Source: Peptococcaceae bacterium UBA5767 (GTDB taxonomy: Bacteria; Bacillota; TC1; UBA5767). From it: 58,715 nucleotides of DNA. The notes beneath the pieces are model-generated. The model did not search any database and was not told the DNA's origin. It worked only from the letters and a program-made list of their open reading frames with translations. The stretch covers positions 1 to 58,715 of the forward strand of contig DIET01000045.1 of assembly GCA_002418765.1 (NCBI GenBank). Direction: 5' to 3'. Position numbers and translations under genes: made by a program. Each line of letters begins with the position of its first letter. Position 1 is the stretch's first letter. Positions 26,050 to 34,926 of the stretch are shown piece by piece.

Positions 26050-27759
26050 ATGAAATTATTGAGGATCAATGTGGCAGATCAGAGCTTTCGGTATCAAGAC
26101 CTCACAGGAGATGACCTTCTTCTGGGTGGCCGGGGGCTCACCAACAAAATCATTACAGAAGAAATCCCTGCAGAATCCAATGCTCTGGGCAGACACAATA
26201 AGCTAATCTTTGCAACGGGGATTATGGCCGCATCGGCAGTATCGTCTGGAGGTAGATTGTCGGTAGGGTGCAAGAGTCCGCTGACGGGCGGCGTGAAGGA
26301 AGCCAACAGTGGTGGTATTGTGGCGGATTCCATGGCTAGACAAGGTTTACGAGGCATTGTTTTGGAAGAAGCAGGTGATAAAGATGCATTGTGGATCATC
26401 AAGGTGTTGGAAGATGGCGTTGAATTTATCGATGCCAAGGAGTATTCAGGATTGGGTAATTTCCCTCTGGCCAAAGCGTTGTTCGAACGGTTTGGTGAGG
26501 ACTATGCTATCATTTCTGTAGGCCCTGCGGGGGAATATGGCATGCTGGGCAGCGCTATTGCCTGTACCGATATGTATTCCAGACAAAGCCGGATGAGTGC
26601 TCGTGGCGGCATCGGGGCGGTAATGGGTGAGGTGAAACGTGTGAAAGCGGTTCTCATCCCCAGAAAAGGTTCCTATGCTTTGAAAAACCGTAATGCAGAA
26701 GCATTTAAAAAAGCCCGGATGACGTTTAATCAGTTTGTAGCCAATAGCGAGAGACCCAAGGCGCTTAAGAAATACGGTACCGCTGATACGGTGATGCCGG
26801 TGCAGAAATTGGGTGCTCTGCCAACCCGAAATTTCTCGGAAGGGACATTTGAAAAAGCGGAAGATATCTCGGGTGAAGCTTTGTATCAATTGATTTCTGA
26901 ACGTGGCGGTGTGGGACGGCATTGGGAGCCGTGTATGCCTGGTTGCACAATTCAGTGTTCCAATGTGGTGCCCAAGGCCAATGGGGAAGAACTGGTGGCT
27001 CCTTTGGAGTATGAAACCATCGCCCTGATGGGTTCGAATTTGGGTTTGGGTTCCATCGATGAGATTGGTGAGCTTAATGCCATGGCCAATGATTTGGGAC
27101 TGGATACCATTGAACTGGGTGGATCACTGGGTGTTATGGCGGAAGCTGGATTGGTGTCATTCGGTGATTTCCAAGGATTCAAGGAAATCATGGAAGAAGT
27201 GTACACTGGGGGATTGCGCGGAAGATTGGCTGGAAATGGGGCTGGTCGTGCCGGGGATGTACTCGGTGTGCGGCGTGTGCCAACGGTCAAGAATCAGACG
27301 ATGAGCGCCTACGATCCGCGTGGTGTCAAAGGAACGGGTATTACGTATGCTACCACACCCATGGGAGCGGATCATACGGCAGGATTGACTGTTTTTGTGC
27401 CCAAGGATCATCATGATAAAGATGGTTGGATAGGAATTTCCCGTAACATTCAGATTACCAGAGCGTTGTATGATATCGTGGGTATTTGTGCGTTTGTGAC
27501 TTCGGCTACGGCCCAAGAGCCACAATTGCTGTGCGATATGGTCAATGCGCTTTACGATCGCCAGGAAACGGTAGAGAGTTTGAACCAGATGGCCATTGAT
27601 CTAATGATGGCGGAGCGTGCTTACAATCTGAAATGTGGTCTGGGCAAAGAGACAGACCGGATTCCAGAGTATATGAAGGAAGAGAAGCTTCCCCCTTATG
27701 ATCTGGTTTGGGATGTTACAGATGAGGAAATTGATTCCATGTGGCAGGATCAGGCGTAG
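26050..27759 (+). CDS. Aldehyde ferredoxin oxidoreductase family tungsten enzyme
   Basis: This 569-residue protein is of the AOR family, which binds a tungsten (or Mo) bis-pterin and one [4Fe-4S] cluster and oxidises aldehydes or reduces acids using ferredoxin. The N-terminal beta domain has GGRGLTNKII, and the pterin region has GGRLSVGCKSPLTGGVKEAN. Cluster cysteines are CMPGCTIQC (C-x2-C-x3-C) plus one in DIVGICAFVT. It is slightly shorter than classic AOR (about 605-620). It lies alone between two terminators but within the purine block. A role in purine or carboxylate redox chemistry is possible; the substrate is unknown. Confidence 0.9.
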   Translation: MKLLRINVADQSFRYQDLTGDDLLLGGRGLTNKIITEEIPAESNALGRHNKLIFATGIMAASAVSSGGRLSVGCKSPLTGGVKEANSGGIVADSMARQGLRGIVLEEAGDKDALWIIKVLEDGVEFIDAKEYSGLGNFPLAKALFERFGEDYAIISVGPAGEYGMLGSAIACTDMYSRQSRMSARGGIGAVMGEVKRVKAVLIPRKGSYALKNRNAEAFKKARMTFNQFVANSERPKALKKYGTADTVMPVQKLGALPTRNFSEGTFEKAEDISGEALYQLISERGGVGRHWEPCMPGCTIQCSNVVPKANGEELVAPLEYETIALMGSNLGLGSIDEIGELNAMANDLGLDTIELGGSLGVMAEAGLVSFGDFQGFKEIMEEVYTGGLRGRLAGNGAGRAGDVLGVRRVPTVKNQTMSAYDPRGVKGTGITYATTPMGADHTAGLTVFVPKDHHDKDGWIGISRNIQITRALYDIVGICAFVTSATAQEPQLLCDMVNALYDRQETVESLNQMAIDLMMAERAYNLKCGLGKETDRIPEYMKEEKLPPYDLVWDVTDEEIDSMWQDQA

Positions 27760-27841
27760 AATAAGTTCTTGAAAGATTACTTGCATTCAGTTAGAATAAA
27801 GTATGCCTCGTCACGATTGGTTGGCTGCTTTTGATGAGTTT

Positions 27842-27878
27842 AAGGCTCTGCTTTTTTGGCAGAGCCTTCATTTTTTTT
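27842..27878 (+). terminator. Terminator after the AOR-family gene
   Basis: AAGGCTCTGC (27842-27851) pairs perfectly with GCAGAGCCTT (27859-27868), loop T-rich, followed by CA and eight T. It lies between the AOR stop and the true start of the next gene. The next gene's long reading frame runs through it, which argues against the upstream start. Confidence 0.92.
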
Positions 27879-27895
27879 CTGGGGGGATTGAACGT

Positions 27896-29299
27896 ATGAT
27901 TGATTTATTGATTCGCAATGGTATTCTTGTTACTGTTAATGCGCAAAGGGAGACCTTGTATGAACATAGTATAGCCATCGACCAGGGACGTATTCTGGAT
28001 ATGGGACCGACCGAGGTACTTGATGCCAGGTATCCTGATGTCCAGGAAACCCTCGAGGCAACGGACAAGATTGTTTTTCCTGGTATGATCAATACCCATA
28101 ATCATCTGTTCCAGACCTTGTTCAAAGGACTGGGGGATGACAAGGTTTTGGCCGATTGGCTTGCAGATATGACCTTCCCCAGTTCCACACACCTTACGCA
28201 GGAAGACTGTTATGTGGGTGGTCTGATTGGTACAGTGGAGGGGCTCCACAGCGGCGTGACCACCCAGCTGGATTATATGTATCCTCACCCCAAGGAGAAC
28301 TTAAGTGATGGCGTGATTCGTGCTTTTCAGGAATTGGGTGTGCGCGGTATTTTGGGTCGGGGTTATATGGATGATGGATTTCAGTTTGGGGTGCAACCCC
28401 AAATGGCCCAAACGGTAAAAGAGATTGAAAAGGATATACGGCGTTTGGCCAGGGATTATCATGATACGGAACATGGACGTATTCGTGTTTGGTTGGCGCC
28501 GGCAGCGGTATGGAGCAATTCCAAGGCATCCTTATTGATGACCAAGCATGTGGCCGAGGAAATTGGCACTGGTATTTCCATTCACATATCGGAAACCATG
28601 TTTGATCGTCAGGCTTCGGAAGAACTGCATGGTTTGCCTGACATTGATGTGATGGAGAAGTTGGGCATCATGGGACCGAATTTTTTGATGGTGCACTGTG
28701 TGTATCTGACGGATCGTGATATTCGCATGGCCAAAATTTTTGATGCCAAGATCTCTCATAATCCGGCATCCAACATGTATCTTTCTTCCGGTGTGCCTCC
28801 CATCCCCAAATTCAATGTGGCTGGGCTGACGGTGGGGCTGGGAACAGATGGGGCGGGCAGCAACAATAGCAATGATATGATTGAGTCATTGAAGTTGGCT
28901 GCTTTGATGCAGAAGGTAACGCATCGAGATCCCACCATCATGACAGCAGAAAAGGTTTTGGAAATGGCGACCATTGAGGGAGCCAGAGCCATTGGGCTAG
29001 ATCATGAGATTGGTTCGTTGGAAATAGGGAAAAAAGCAGATCTCTTCTTGTTTAATCCGGCACTGGATATGAAAGCGATTCCGATGCACAATCCTGTGTC
29101 TACCTTGGTCTATTCTTCCGGGAATAAAAATGTGGAGACAGTATTGGTAGATGGACATGTGGTAATGCGGGATTCTTGTGTTGTGGGTATTGATGAACCA
29201 TCGTTGGCTCTTTTGGGACAGAAAACGGCGGATGATTTGTCACTGCGTGCCGGAACTACTCATTTGAAAAAACGACCTTGGAAAAGTCTGTCCTATTGA
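27896..29299 (+). CDS. 8-oxoguanine deaminase/AtzB-like amidohydrolase
   Basis: This 467-residue metal-dependent hydrolase is of the cytosine/guanine/triazine deaminase group. The strand-1 ligands are in NTHNHLFQTLFKGLGDD; further metal or catalytic residues are in SIHISE and VHCVYL, then GTDGAGSNNSNDM. The pattern is close to 8-oxoguanine deaminases and hydroxyatrazine hydrolases, so a purine amine is a likely substrate. The start at 27896 follows GGGGGGATT; the extension from 27803 crosses a terminator and is rejected. It ends at a long terminator. No separate promoter is evident, so read-through from the AOR gene may drive it. Confidence 0.85.
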   Translation: MIDLLIRNGILVTVNAQRETLYEHSIAIDQGRILDMGPTEVLDARYPDVQETLEATDKIVFPGMINTHNHLFQTLFKGLGDDKVLADWLADMTFPSSTHLTQEDCYVGGLIGTVEGLHSGVTTQLDYMYPHPKENLSDGVIRAFQELGVRGILGRGYMDDGFQFGVQPQMAQTVKEIEKDIRRLARDYHDTEHGRIRVWLAPAAVWSNSKASLLMTKHVAEEIGTGISIHISETMFDRQASEELHGLPDIDVMEKLGIMGPNFLMVHCVYLTDRDIRMAKIFDAKISHNPASNMYLSSGVPPIPKFNVAGLTVGLGTDGAGSNNSNDMIESLKLAALMQKVTHRDPTIMTAEKVLEMATIEGARAIGLDHEIGSLEIGKKADLFLFNPALDMKAIPMHNPVSTLVYSSGNKNVETVLVDGHVVMRDSCVVGIDEPSLALLGQKTADDLSLRAGTTHLKKRPWKSLSY

Positions 29300-29341
29300 T
29301 TTGGATAGCCAAGAGAGGCAATGAAAGGGCAACATGCTGAG

Positions 29342-29391
29342 CAGTGCAGATAAAAACCTGATTCGAGGTTTTTTATCTGCACTGTTTTTTT
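29342..29391 (+). terminator. Long terminator at the left edge of the pilus-like cluster
   Basis: A stem of about 18 bp (CAGTGCAGATAAAAACCT from 29342, opposite AGGTTTTTTATCTGCACTG to 29384, one bulge) with an ATTCG-type loop is followed by seven T. It is one of the strongest hairpins in the window and isolates the purine genes from the Tad-like cluster. Confidence 0.92.
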
Positions 29392-29481
29392 GTTCCAAAA
29401 CCATTAAAGAAGAATGAAAGCCTAGGTATCTGACGCTTCATTGCGAATAGCACTCTCCATGAATGAAGAAGGAGTTTGATG

Positions 29482-30195
29482 ATGAAATGGATGATGCATG
29501 GCAGGCGCTTGCCAGGATACTATCCCAGAATCTTGTCGATCGTTCTTTGCCTTTTATTGTTGGGACTGACCTACTACTACAATCGCATTGCTTTACCAAA
29601 GATGCTTGTTGCGCAGGAAGAAGAGCTTATGCGTTCGCTGGATTTGGAGCGTATGGAGCATCGCACGGTGCTTATTTTAAAGCCGGGTCAGACTCTGGAA
29701 AAGGGGGTGGCCATTGGTAAAGAGGAGCTGGAGATGTTTGAAGCAAAAGATTGGCCGGTGCCGTTTCTTCCGGATCACGTACTGCAAGAGGCCATGTTGC
29801 TGTTGGGTATGGTGACCGAACGAGCTATGGTGGGTGGTGAAGTGCTGGTGCCGGAGAGCTTTTCGTTCCCGGATACCAGGCTGGAAGGCTATCACCGGCT
29901 GATTGGGCTTCCTCTTCGGGATAATTTGCTGGGGCGTCTTCAACCGGGGAAATACATTGATTTATTGGCCTTTTGGCCAGATGGAAGCTATGAGGTGATG
30001 GTAAGCAAAACACCCTTGATGGAGGTTCTAGAGGAAGAGGATCAGGTTTGGGTGCTTCTGCCAGTGGATGATTATGAGCACCGTCTGATCGAAAAGGTGA
30101 GGGTGGAGGCAGTGTTTGGCGCCAGGCTGTATTTGGATTCCACACAACCGGCTTCTTCTTTGTTGGAGGCTCCTGATCCGGGTGTATATCCATGA
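29482..30195 (+). CDS. CpaB/RcpC-like SAF-domain membrane protein
   Basis: This 237-residue protein has one N-terminal membrane helix (LSIVLCLLLLGLTYYY, about residues 19-34) and an outside part with a SAF-type domain: RTVLILKPGQTLEKGVAI, then TERAMVGGEVLVPESF. CpaB/RcpC proteins of Tad pilus systems have this layout and belong to the assembly machine. AAGGAG precedes a run of TTG-ATG-ATG; I choose the second ATG by spacing (starts at 29476 and 29479 are possible). It is the first gene of the Tad-like set and overlaps the next gene by 4 bases. Confidence 0.7.
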   Translation: MKWMMHGRRLPGYYPRILSIVLCLLLLGLTYYYNRIALPKMLVAQEEELMRSLDLERMEHRTVLILKPGQTLEKGVAIGKEELEMFEAKDWPVPFLPDHVLQEAMLLLGMVTERAMVGGEVLVPESFSFPDTRLEGYHRLIGLPLRDNLLGRLQPGKYIDLLAFWPDGSYEVMVSKTPLMEVLEEEDQVWVLLPVDDYEHRLIEKVRVEAVFGARLYLDSTQPASSLLEAPDPGVYP

Positions 30196-30902
30196 TGGTG
30201 CAGATACAGTCGCTTTGGCCGCATCTGGGAGGCACCACCTTGATGAGAGCGCTGGCCTGGACGCTTGTGCAAGAAGGGCATAAGGTGCTGGTGATTTCAG
30301 CCGATGGATGGCAAGATCAATTGCTCGGTGTGGCTTCTTCTGTGGGGTGGGATGAAATGCTTCTATACGAACGGGAACAGGAAGGGAAAGTGGCAGAATC
30401 TGCGATACCTTATCAGTTTGCAAAATCATTTCATCCCCGGTTGAGCGTCATGGCTTCTTCCAAACTGTATCCGCAGGATCCGGCACTGTACCAGCAAATC
30501 GGGGCGTTGGGAAGCAACAGCCAGGAGGTGGTACTTAGTACCATGGCCTTATCCGATGATTCTGTTCGTTGGTTGCTTGTTCCACCTGATTTGAGGATGT
30601 TGAAAAAAAAGAAAAGGCAATGGGCTGAGCGTCAACCAGAACTTATATTGGTCAATTTCATGGCCCAAGAAAATATTTGTCAGGATATACGCCAAGGATA
30701 TGCCACTTTTTTTTCTGCGCCCTTTACCCTGCTGCCGTTGTGCCCTTTGTGTCAGCGGGAAGACTTGTATGGCTTTGATGCGATGCAGATGCTACGCAGT
30801 CCTTATGGCAGGGCGGTGCATGAAGCTGCAAAGACGTTGGATTTGGGGTCAGAAAGAGGTGCGTCGCTCCTCTTTCGACATTGGAAGCGATGGCCGAGGT
30901 GA
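30192..30902 (+). CDS. CpaE/MinD-like protein with degenerate P-loop
   Basis: This 236-residue protein starts like a CpaE/ParA-type ATPase (TLMRALAWTLVQEGHKVLVISADGW), but the P-loop reads HLGGTT instead of KGGVGKTT, so both conserved lysines are missing. ATP hydrolysis is therefore doubtful. A later CPLCQRED and the lack of clear ParA motifs show strong divergence. CpaE proteins position Tad pilus machines in the cell. Its place between the SAF protein and the CpaF-like ATPase supports the assignment. Start ATG overlaps the upstream stop; a second ATG follows directly. Confidence 0.6.
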   Translation: MMVQIQSLWPHLGGTTLMRALAWTLVQEGHKVLVISADGWQDQLLGVASSVGWDEMLLYEREQEGKVAESAIPYQFAKSFHPRLSVMASSKLYPQDPALYQQIGALGSNSQEVVLSTMALSDDSVRWLLVPPDLRMLKKKKRQWAERQPELILVNFMAQENICQDIRQGYATFFSAPFTLLPLCPLCQREDLYGFDAMQMLRSPYGRAVHEAAKTLDLGSERGASLLFRHWKRWPR

Positions 30903-30905
30903 TCT

Positions 30906-32483
30906 ATGAATGAATGTGATTTTAGAATGTCTCTGAAAGAAATATATGAACAGATGAATGCAGTGCTCGAGGATCCTGTGGCGTATGGTAAACTTTTTGA
31001 TGCAGACCGCCAAGACAGTGAGGAAAAAGTGAAATCACTGCACCGAAACAGGGATCGAGCGCTGAAAGGGCAGGCATCCTCTAAAAAAAAGATTATTCAT
31101 TTGTATGCTTTGTTGCTGGAACGACTGGTGGGGTTAACGCAGTGTCAGGCGATGCTTCAACCTCCCTATGCACATTGGCTTCTTTTCGAATTGTTGTTGG
31201 ATGCATCCTGTTTGATGGAGTTGTTGTCATCCTTGCAGGGAGCGAGTCTGCATCGTGCTGCCATGGAGGAATTTTATGGCCGACACAAAGAGCGTATTGA
31301 GAAGAGATTGCATACGACTTCTTATGTGTTTCTTCTTTTGGCCAGACTGATCTATGCGCAAGAGCAGGGACAAGATGTGTTGGAATCGTTGCAGGATGCT
31401 GGTGTGGATGAGATGGGAGCACTGCGCAAGGATTATGTATATTTGGTTTGGCGGGGAAAAAAGATCCTATTGGAGGGATTGTGTTTTCCCAGTACCAATG
31501 CCTTATACCGTGTGCAGAAGAAAGCCTCTATGCAGGCCAGACCACCGTATGATTTCAATAGGCCGGCACTCAGCGTGGACAAGGGCTCTGGGTCGCGGGT
31601 CAGTGTAGCTGGGTATCTGGCTACCTCGGGTTCTAAGGATCTTTACTTCAATGAGCGGTTGTTCAATCTAAAACGTGTGACCTTGGAATCGCTCAGGGAT
31701 GATTATCAGACCATTGATGAGCGAATTTATGAACTGCTTTGCATACATCAATCGGGAAAAGGTTCATTTTTGGTTACGGGTGCGGAGATGGGGATTGGGA
31801 AGACGACATTTCTTTCTGCACTGATAGAAAAAATCCCCAATTACTGGGGTATAGGCATTTTGGATACGGAAAATGAATTAAGAGCTGGGGAAAACTATCC
31901 AGAGAAAAATATCATTACCGTGATCGAGAATCCGCATTTAAGTATTGAAGCGGGATTTCGTTATCTTTTGAAGACGTCGAGAGATGTCATGGTGGTAGGA
32001 GAAATAACCAGAAAAGAGGAAATGGAAAGTTTGGTGCAAGGATCCATTCGTCTGAATGCTGGCATTGGGGGAACGCTGCATGCCGCCAAAGCCTCCTTGG
32101 GGATGGACTGTTGCAGCAATTTGCTTAAAAACACTGGGGATGTGCATCGTGTAACGGAGGAAAATCTGGCCAGTTCCTTGGATCTCATTATCCATCTGGC
32201 AAGACATCCGCAGGAAACAAAACGCATAGTGGTGCAAGAAATAGTAGAGGTTCGGCTGAAGGAGAAGGATTTTAGCGACAAGAGTTTGGAAGAACTGACC
32301 AAGTTGGTATTGTTGCAGAGACTGGATCCAAAGCCCTACGAAATTTGTTCATTGGTGCATTTTGATGTGGAGTGCAATGATTTCGTGTATACCAGTTTGC
32401 CGTCACAGCAGTACTGGCAGAAGATGATGCACCATGTTGATCCCGAGCGATGTGTATCGTTGCAAAAGAAATGGTTACCTTGA
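30906..32483 (+). CDS. CpaF/TadA-like secretion ATPase
   Basis: This 525-residue protein has a ~270-residue N-terminal part I do not recognise, then a type II/IV secretion ATPase core. Walker A is GAEMGIGKTT, the acidic segment is GILDTENEL, Walker B is VMVVGEITRKEE, and the histidine box is GGTLHAAKAS. These match TadA/CpaF, the hexameric motor that drives pilus assembly at the inner face of the membrane. The N-terminal part is helical and longer than usual. The final codon overlaps the next gene (TGATG). Confidence 0.8.
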   Translation: MNECDFRMSLKEIYEQMNAVLEDPVAYGKLFDADRQDSEEKVKSLHRNRDRALKGQASSKKKIIHLYALLLERLVGLTQCQAMLQPPYAHWLLFELLLDASCLMELLSSLQGASLHRAAMEEFYGRHKERIEKRLHTTSYVFLLLARLIYAQEQGQDVLESLQDAGVDEMGALRKDYVYLVWRGKKILLEGLCFPSTNALYRVQKKASMQARPPYDFNRPALSVDKGSGSRVSVAGYLATSGSKDLYFNERLFNLKRVTLESLRDDYQTIDERIYELLCIHQSGKGSFLVTGAEMGIGKTTFLSALIEKIPNYWGIGILDTENELRAGENYPEKNIITVIENPHLSIEAGFRYLLKTSRDVMVVGEITRKEEMESLVQGSIRLNAGIGGTLHAAKASLGMDCCSNLLKNTGDVHRVTEENLASSLDLIIHLARHPQETKRIVVQEIVEVRLKEKDFSDKSLEELTKLVLLQRLDPKPYEICSLVHFDVECNDFVYTSLPSQQYWQKMMHHVDPERCVSLQKKWLP

Positions 32484-33427
32484 TGCTAGGTTGGTCGCCC
32501 CTGATTTTTTTGCTCCTTCTTTTTTTCCTTGTTTTGGAGTTTGTTTTACGCAGTTTGGAAAAAAGAAGGCGGCTTGAAGAGATGCTTGGCATCTCGTCAC
32601 CCAGTATGGCGAGACGATTGGTTATGGTAGTGCGTTCTTCGGCTACTGGAGATAGAATCCTGACCCGGATGTCTCTGGCTATGGCATTCTTTGATTTGAA
32701 ATACCGGCAGTCCATGGAAGAGACGGTGATGCTTCTTTTCATGTTCTTGACCGTATTGTCACTGGGTCTTGCTTTGTTGTTGTGGCTGCTGGGCATGAGC
32801 TGGCAAAAAGCGGCGATCTCTTTGTTGCTGGCTTGTATAGCTTCCGGATTTTTTATTTATTTTTTGTATCTATGGGGGAAAGAACGATTTGCCAGATCTT
32901 TGCCTCAAATTTATCGGCTTCTTTCTTCCCGATACCTGGTTTCTGGGGATATGACCCAGGCTATACGAGAATTGCTTCCGAATGTAAAAGGAGGCGTACT
33001 GAGATTGTTTGAGTCCATCTTAGAGGCAATGCTTTCCAATGATATGGATAAACGTGATGAGCGCTTTTCCCTGATGATGGATACGGTGGATCAGGAGTAT
33101 TTCTCGCTACTTCTCTATATCATACGTCAGGCCAGCGAAAAAGGAGGCCAGGATGTTATCTTCAGGCAGTTTATTGATTTGACGGAGGAGTGCTTGACAG
33201 AGTTGCAATGGAGAAAGAATTTACGGGCTGTAGCCAGAAGCTACCGGTTGCTTTTTCTGGTTTTGGGTCTTTTGTTTTTTGCATCTCCACACATCAATGA
33301 AATGCTTTTATGGCAAGGGTCTCAGGGTTTCTATGATTCACCCATATATTATTTTTTTTCCTTTCTCTATGTTCTGATGAGTCTATCTGCCTGGTTTTCT
33401 CTGACCTTGCTGGAAAGGAATGTCTGA
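32483..33427 (+). CDS. TadB-like membrane protein
   Basis: This 314-residue protein has an N-terminal membrane helix (SPLIFLLLLFFLVLEF), a pair of central helices (residues ~85-140) and two C-terminal helices. The layout is that of the TadB/GspF platform proteins. The ATG overlaps the TadA-like stop; an earlier start at 32450 is possible but would overlap more. The segment ISRQ-type RQASEKGGQDVIFRQFIDLTEE lies in the cytoplasmic helical part. It would work with the CpaF-like motor and the next gene product. Confidence 0.65.
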   Translation: MLGWSPLIFLLLLFFLVLEFVLRSLEKRRRLEEMLGISSPSMARRLVMVVRSSATGDRILTRMSLAMAFFDLKYRQSMEETVMLLFMFLTVLSLGLALLLWLLGMSWQKAAISLLLACIASGFFIYFLYLWGKERFARSLPQIYRLLSSRYLVSGDMTQAIRELLPNVKGGVLRLFESILEAMLSNDMDKRDERFSLMMDTVDQEYFSLLLYIIRQASEKGGQDVIFRQFIDLTEECLTELQWRKNLRAVARSYRLLFLVLGLLFFASPHINEMLLWQGSQGFYDSPIYYFFSFLYVLMSLSAWFSLTLLERNV

Positions 33428-34188
33428 TGGCGTATTGGCCTGGTTATATCTTATTTGTATTGTTTTTTATGTTGGTCGAATTAAGTATATACCTTCATCG
33501 AACCAGCATGCCTGCAATTTTTTGTTTCTCATTTCTTACGCATTGGTATCAACGTATGTTACAGGGAACCATGATAGAGGCTGCTTATTTCTGGAAGGTG
33601 AGAACAAGAATTTTTTGGCTGTTTTGGCCGTTGGCTTTTGTCTTATTGTTTTTCTATCCCAGGTTCTTTCATTATGCTTTGTTTTTTCTTTTTTCTCCTG
33701 AGTTTTGGCTTTATGCTTCCTATGTGCTGGCGCATAAGAACAGGCATAAAGAAATGCGATTTCTGAAAAGATTGTTCATTCTCAACGGATCGGTGGAGCC
33801 GGTTACCTATGATGAAGTGCTGAGCATTTTGAGAAGTCATGCCTTTTATCTCCGAAATGTCTTGCAACGTATTGAGTCAGAGCGTCAGAGAAACGGATCA
33901 TCCACAGAAAAAATCTATGCCCAATGGATTGATACGGTGAATGATTTGGATATTCGACTGTTTTTGGAAACGCTATCTCAGGCTGATTGTGTACATTTGG
34001 CGGAAGGGGTGCGTTCTATGGAAACCGACATTAAAATGGATAAGCTGATTCGTAGCAGGGAGGTCCTGAGGAGAAGGGATACCATGGAACTTATGGGTAT
34101 TTTCTTTGGTATTGTATTGGCCGGTCTGATGATTTTTTGCTGGCTGTTACCTTGGTTGAACAATAGCCAGTGGCATTTGTTGTTGTAG
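33427..34188 (+). CDS. TadC-like membrane protein
   Basis: This 253-residue protein has several N-terminal helices, a soluble helical stretch (about residues 105-205) and a C-terminal helix pair (MELMGIFFGIVLAGLMIFCWLLPWL). It starts inside the TadB-like stop codon (TGATG). Together they look like the TadB/TadC pair of a Tad/Flp pilus machine. Similarity is by layout and position rather than by a strong motif. Confidence 0.6.
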   Translation: MAYWPGYILFVLFFMLVELSIYLHRTSMPAIFCFSFLTHWYQRMLQGTMIEAAYFWKVRTRIFWLFWPLAFVLLFFYPRFFHYALFFLFSPEFWLYASYVLAHKNRHKEMRFLKRLFILNGSVEPVTYDEVLSILRSHAFYLRNVLQRIESERQRNGSSTEKIYAQWIDTVNDLDIRLFLETLSQADCVHLAEGVRSMETDIKMDKLIRSREVLRRRDTMELMGIFFGIVLAGLMIFCWLLPWLNNSQWHLLL

Positions 34189-34200
34189 CGAGGACAAATT

Positions 34201-34581
34201 ATGAGTGAACTCCTTTCTGAAATTCTTATATCCATTGTCATCTTGTCTCTTATTGCGTTGTGCCTCCCTCTTTATCATCAAACCATTGATCTTATGGGTG
34301 AGTTGGCTCAATCTTCTCTAGAAGAGGATGGAAATTCTGATTATTTGCTTATGTCACAGCCCACCTTTGCGTGCGTTGCAGCGCTGATCGAGACATACAG
34401 CGCAAACGCTGATATCACTATATATCTGCATTCGTCACGAGGTAGCAAAGCCTATGTAACAACCACGCTGGCTGAGGATCCATATCCCCTTATCATAGCC
34501 AATGAACAACTGTTTCTGATGGACGTTCTCTACATGAGTAATGAGATTGCGACCATCCATTTTACTTTACAGGAGGAATAA
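34201..34581 (+). CDS. Small pilin-like membrane protein
   Basis: This 126-residue protein has a hydrophobic N-terminal helix, LSEILISIVILSLIAL, that closely resembles the start of mature type IV pilins and pseudopilins (family pattern TLIEVLIAIVILSILA), including the glutamate. The usual charged leader with a GF cleavage site is missing: the ATG lies only five residues before that glutamate. The rest is a polar outside domain of about 95 residues. It lies 12 bases after the TadC-like gene. I read it as a minor pilin or pseudopilin of this cluster (inference). Confidence 0.6.
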   Translation: MSELLSEILISIVILSLIALCLPLYHQTIDLMGELAQSSLEEDGNSDYLLMSQPTFACVAALIETYSANADITIYLHSSRGSKAYVTTTLAEDPYPLIIANEQLFLMDVLYMSNEIATIHFTLQEE

Positions 34582-34582
34582 C

Positions 34583-34924
34583 ATGGATAAAATTATTGTA
34601 TTGGTACTGACGATTGCCGTAACGCTGGGACTCTTTTCATTCTCTGTGCTGGGAGAGGCGGCCAATGCCAGGGATTTGGTGGCTTTTGTCGAGGAAGAGC
34701 AAACGGAGGTGCAAGTATTATTGAACAATCCTAGCATAGTAACAGCACAGTATGTATATGATTATTATAATAGATTTTCTGGGACATATACTGTCAATGT
34801 ATTTAGTGCTCTTGCTGAGGAGCTGACGGGTGATTCAATATTTGGTTGCGATTATTATACTGTTGCGAAAGATTTTGATATTGATGGATCCTGTACCGTT
34901 ACTTTTACTGAATACACCAGCTAA
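34583..34924 (+). CDS. Small single-helix secreted-type protein
   Basis: This 113-residue protein has an N-terminal helix (IIVLVLTIAVTLGLFSFSVL) and a short acidic domain. Its start at 34583 follows a full AGGAGG and the upstream stop by one base; a longer frame from 34541 lies inside the previous gene. The outer part has two cysteines (FGCDYY and GSCTVTF) that could form a disulfide. I do not recognise the family; position suggests a pilus or secreted component. Confidence 0.6.
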   Translation: MDKIIVLVLTIAVTLGLFSFSVLGEAANARDLVAFVEEEQTEVQVLLNNPSIVTAQYVYDYYNRFSGTYTVNVFSALAEELTGDSIFGCDYYTVAKDFDIDGSCTVTFTEYTS

Positions 34925-34926
34925 AC

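Noticed and set aside
27803..27895. N-terminal extension of the amidohydrolase by 31 residues
   Set aside because: It translates a perfect terminator hairpin and lacks a ribosome site; ATG 27896 has GGGGGG upstream and starts the family homology.
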